From Gemmatimonadota bacterium (GTDB lineage Bacteria; Gemmatimonadota; Gemmatimonadetes; Longimicrobiales; RSA9), in assembly GCA_019689775.1 (NCBI GenBank), contig JADGGV010000029.1, positions 1 through 17,413 of the forward strand: DNA of 17,413 nt. The letters run 5' to 3'. Below the pieces are notes generated by a model that had not been told where the DNA came from, ran no database searches, and was given only the letters and a program-made list of their open reading frames with translations. Below, piece after piece: positions 15,402 to 17,413 of this stretch; position 1 is the first letter of the stretch, and each line of letters starts with the position of its first letter. The position numbers were made by a program, and so were the translations under genes.

Positions 15402-15800
15402 TCAGGCTCGTGGAGGAGGCGATTCGGGGAGGGACGGCGCGGCGTGCGCGGCGCGGACCGCCGCCGGGAGCGGCACGTCCAGCGTCGCCGGGAGCTGGAG
15501 GACCGGGATGGGCGCCGCCGACGCCGGCGCGGGCGCGCAGCCGGGCGCCACCGCGCACGCCGGCGTGGCGCAGCCGGTGCACGGCAGCTCCGCGCAGGGC
15601 GACGACGCCGGCCGCGCGCCCCGGTCGTGGTGGTGCGCGCCGGCCTCGTGCGCCGGCGTCGCCTGGCATTGCTTCACGGGCGCCGGGGCGACGTGCTCAC
15701 CCGTCATCCCCGCCGCGGCCGCGATCGTGCCCCCGGCGAGCTGGGCCAGCACGAGCCCCAGCGTCAGGAGCGCACGGCGGATCGGTCGCGAACGAAGCAT
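15402..15800 (-). CDS. Small secreted Cys/His-rich protein, probable metal-binding leader of the operon
   Basis: No named family is recognised. The 132-residue product begins with a clear signal peptide (Arg-rich start, hydrophobic 11-22, cleavage near AAAAG at 27-31). The mature part has His36, His51, His56-58 and six cysteines (45, 69, 74, 77, 82, 88). The last five form a C-x4-C-x2-C-x4-C-x5-C cluster, followed by a Pro/Ala-rich tail ending PPPRA. That composition suggests periplasmic copper or silver binding. GAGGAA lies 4 nt upstream of the ATG. It reads into the tolC-like gene after 144 nt containing two hairpins, and so is probably the first gene of the operon. Small Cys/His-rich secreted proteins are common at copper loci, but a role here is inference. 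Confidence 0.68.
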   Translation of the reverse strand: MLRSRPIRRALLTLGLVLAQLAGGTIAAAAGMTGEHVAPAPVKQCQATPAHEAGAHHHDRGARPASSPCAELPCTGCATPACAVAPGCAPAPASAAPIPVLQLPATLDVPLPAAVRAAHAAPSLPESPPPRA

Positions 15801-15967
15801 CGGGTTCCTCGTCCAATCGTTCGAGCACGCCGGGATCCGGCGGTGCTACACGCTAACACCCGGCGCGCGGCGCGGCGTCGGGAAACCCCCGCGATCGGGC
15901 GGTGGAAACGCCGACCCGCGCCCGGCGCGGGCGCCACGGGGGCCGGCCGGCCGGCGGCTGGCCCGGA

Positions 15968-15990
15968 GCCGTGGGGAAATCCCCCACGGC
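15968..15990. promoter_or_regulatory. Perfect 9-bp inverted repeat upstream of the efflux operon, candidate operator
   Basis: GCCGTGGGG and CCCCACGGC flank a 5-nt AAATC centre, about 170 nt upstream of the first gene of the operon. The symmetry and AT-rich centre in a very GC-rich region suit a dimeric regulator site; as RNA it would be a hairpin. No regulator gene lies in the window and the motif does not resemble the known CueR site. Confidence 0.35.
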
Positions 15991-16009
15991 GACGCGGCGC
16001 TCCGCCCGA

Positions 16010-16037
16010 CTGCACGGCCGCGGCAGGGGTCTATCTT
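16010..16037 (+). promoter_or_regulatory. Weak promoter-like site pointing away from the operon
   Basis: CTGCAC at 16010-16015, a 16-bp spacer and TATCTT at 16032-16037 form a possible sigma-70 promoter on the + strand. No + strand gene lies downstream, so a transcript would be a small RNA or antisense to the end of copA. The -35 match is poor. Confidence 0.22.
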
Positions 16038-16454
16038 GTCGCCGGTCGGCAATCGGGTCGACGCAGGACTCGCACCGTTTTCCGGCAGGTCCGCCGATGG
16101 CGCCACGCTCCACCGCGTCACAGAGCGATGGAACCGGCCCCCGCCTCGCGGTGGGGGAGCCGGGCGCACTGCACGGACCCGCCGCCACGCGTGCGGCACA
16201 CGCCCCGCAAGGCGCTCGCGCCTTCGCGCCGTACGCGGTACCGCGGGGCACCCCCACCACGCCCCGTTCTCCGACTGCCGCGGCGATCCCACTGCACTCC
16301 TGCCACTACCTCTTTCCACTGGGCTGAGATCCCTCCGAGGGATGTACGCGTCGGGATCCCGCTCGACGGGACCACGACGTGAAACCCCGACGCCGCGGCA
16401 GCGGAGGGGCGGCGGCGGTGCGCGGTCGCCGGGGGCGCGGGCGGCCCGCGACGC

Positions 16455-17388
16455 CTAGCCGCGGCGCAGCCGCAGCGAGTTGCCCACCACGCTGACCGAG
16501 CTCATCGCCATCGCCGCGCTGGCCAGGATCGGGCTGAGCAGGATCCCGAACGCCGGATACAGCGCGCCCGCCGCCACCGGGATGCCGACCACGTTGTAGA
16601 CGAACGCCCAGAACAGGTTCTGGCGCATCGTGCGCATCGTGCGGCGCGAGAGCGCGATCGCCTCCGCCACGCCGTCCAGGTCGCCGCGCATCAGCGTGAC
16701 GTCCCCGGCCTCTGCCGCCACATCCGCGCCCGTGCCGAGCGCGATCCCCACGTCCGCCTGCGCCAGCGCCGGCGCGTCGTTGATCCCGTCGCCGACCATG
16801 GCGACGACGCGCCCCTCCCGCTGCAACCGCTGCACCTCCGCGACCTTGCCGTCCGGGAGCACCTCCGCGACGACGGTGGCGACGCCCGCCTGACGCGCCA
16901 CCGCCGCCGCCGTGCGGCGGTTGTCCCCGGTCAGCAGCACGACGTCGAGCCCCATGCGGCGCAGCCGCTCGATCGCCCCGCGCGACGTCGGCTTCAGCGG
17001 ATCGGCCACGCCCAGCACGCCGGCGAGCGCGCCATCGACCGCCACGTAGACCGGCGTCCGCCCGTCCGCGGCGAGGCGCTCCGCGTCCGCCCGCAGCGGC
17101 GCGACGTCCACCGCCCACTCCGCCATCAGCACATCGTTGCCGACCGCCACCGCGTGCCCCGCGACCACACCCGTGACGCCGCGCCCCGGCCGCGCCTCGA
17201 ACGACTCCGCCTCCATCGGCTCGAGTCCCAGCTCCGCCGCGCGCTCGACGATCGCCGCGCCCAGCGGATGCTCGCTCGAGCGCTCCAGCGAGGCCGCCAG
17301 GGCGACGAGGGCGGACGCCGGCTCCGCCGCATCCGGAGCGGGGGACCGCTGCGGCGCCCACTCCTCCGCTCCCCCGCTCACCCCCTGG
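16455..17388 (-). CDS. copA: Copper-translocating P1B-1-type ATPase, CopA-like, 3' part only
   Basis: About 310 C-terminal residues of a Cu(I)-exporting ATPase are present; the N-terminus, metal-binding domains, TM1-6, CPC and DKTGT lie beyond the contig end. Visible are SSEHPLG of the nucleotide domain, GRGVTGVVAG, DPLKPTSRGAI, VLLTGDNRRTA, and AMVGDGINDAPALAQADVGIALG split over the hinge. TM7 carries YNVVGIPVAAG and TM8 carries MAMSSVSVVGNSLRLR, the P1B-1 copper signature (YN and MxxSS). This is a different class from the CPH ATPase at the end of the operon. It points toward the cus-like operon but is separated from it by 654 nt. An apparent GTG start at 17399 lies in adapter-like sequence and is not real. 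The peptide around 17310-17388 (SGGAEEWAPQ) is non-conserved and coincides with a palindromic tract. Confidence 0.9.
17331..17388. repeat. Second copy of the palindromic tract, inside copA at the contig end
   Basis: GAGCGGGGGA at 17336-17345 is perfectly inverted at 17370-17379. The right end reads CACCCCCTGGCT, which matches CACCCCCCGGCT in the cusA element (11375-11386) at all but one base. It encodes a non-conserved linker in the ATPase. Breakage of the assembly at a repeated, G-rich palindrome would be natural. Confidence 0.45.
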
Positions 17389-17413
17389 CTGTTATACACA
17401 TCGACGAGCCCAC
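17389..17413. other. Adapter-like sequence at the contig end (probable Nextera/Tn5 mosaic-end contamination)
   Basis: The last 25 bases read CTGT, TATACACATC, GA, CGAGCCCAC. The standard Nextera read-through is CTGTCTCTTATACACATCT followed by CCGAGCCCACGAGAC. The window therefore matches with a 4-base deletion (CTCT) and two changed bases. It is also abruptly AT-richer than the rest of the window. Only the other Nextera adapter has GACG after the mosaic end, so this could be a collapse of both adapters. Confidence 0.75.

Larger units (their letters stand above)
15801..16454. other. 654-nt stretch without a convincing gene
   Basis: Open frames exist in several phases, but none has a family-like sequence, a good ribosome site or sensible composition. 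The stretch holds the presumed promoter region of the cus-like operon (- strand), a 9-bp inverted repeat at 15968-15990, a + strand promoter-like site near 16010-16037, and small hairpins at 16329-16343 (ATCCCT-CCG-AGGGAT) and 16357-16371 (TCCCG-CTCGA-CGGGA). On the - strand TAGCGT near 15852-15857 is a possible -10, without a recognisable -35. No tRNA or known riboswitch was found. Confidence 0.5.

Noticed and set aside
16129..16190. Possible cobalamin riboswitch because of GCGGTG, then GCACTG
   Set aside because: The order and spacing of the conserved boxes do not fit, and there is no GCCAGGA-ACCTGCC segment or downstream gene.
16319..16375. Possible TPP riboswitch, because GGGCTGAGA is followed by stems and CGGGA elements on the + strand
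   Set aside because: The conserved second half (GGATAATGCC and AAGGGA-type elements) is missing, the 5' GGGTGCC partner is not in place, and no + strand gene follows.
15853..16375. Short open frames in the gap upstream of the operon as possible genes
   Set aside because: They overlap one another in several frames, are Arg/Gly/Pro-rich without domains, and lack ribosome sites.

Overview
This 17.4 kb window is very GC-rich and carries dense genes on both strands. It encodes a TolC-type outer-membrane factor, an RND pump with its periplasmic adaptor, and a probable outer-membrane barrel, so the organism is a diderm (Gram-negative-type) bacterium. The style (very high GC, Ala/Arg/Pro-rich linkers, a Cys/His-rich leader protein upstream of a Cus-like operon) is reminiscent of Gemmatimonadota or similar environmental bacteria from metagenomes, but no marker gene settles this. 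The window ends in sequence that closely resembles a Nextera/Tn5 adapter, so the right edge is probably a contig end rather than genome.

Left part (1-5713, + strand): a DJ-1/PfpI family protein closed by a strong hairpin terminator; a cation diffusion facilitator (CDF) metal transporter; then a tightly coupled pair, a beta-phosphoglucomutase-type HAD phosphatase and a GH65 disaccharide phosphorylase. The pair resembles mycobacterial Rv3400-Rv3401 and should turn an alpha-linked glucose disaccharide into glucose 6-phosphate. Directly behind the GH65 gene is a decayed piece of a DUF411 metal-binding protein gene, missing its N-terminus and its middle.

Middle and right part (5719-15800, - strand, read right to left): a copper/silver efflux operon. 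Its order is a small secreted Cys/His-rich protein, a TolC-like outer-membrane factor, a CusB-like adaptor, a CusA-like RND pump, an uncharacterised probable outer-membrane protein with an RQHPHD motif, and a CopB-type (CPH, P1B-3) ATPase. Three of the junctions overlap by 4, 4 and 11 nt. CusA keeps the whole transmembrane and cleft methionine relay of E. coli CusA, so Cu(I)/Ag(I) is the expected substrate. Nearly every protein of the operon carries its own His- or Met-rich tail or insert.

Right end (15801-17413): a 654-nt non-coding stretch with several perfect inverted repeats, then the 3' part of a second copper ATPase of the CopA (P1B-1) class on the - strand, cut by the contig end. A G-rich/C-rich palindromic sequence appears inside cusA as an in-frame insertion, with related copies inside the tolC-like gene and the truncated copA; this looks like a small invasive repeat family. 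Together the two ATPase classes would move copper from cytoplasm to periplasm and the Cus pump from periplasm (or cytoplasm) to the outside.
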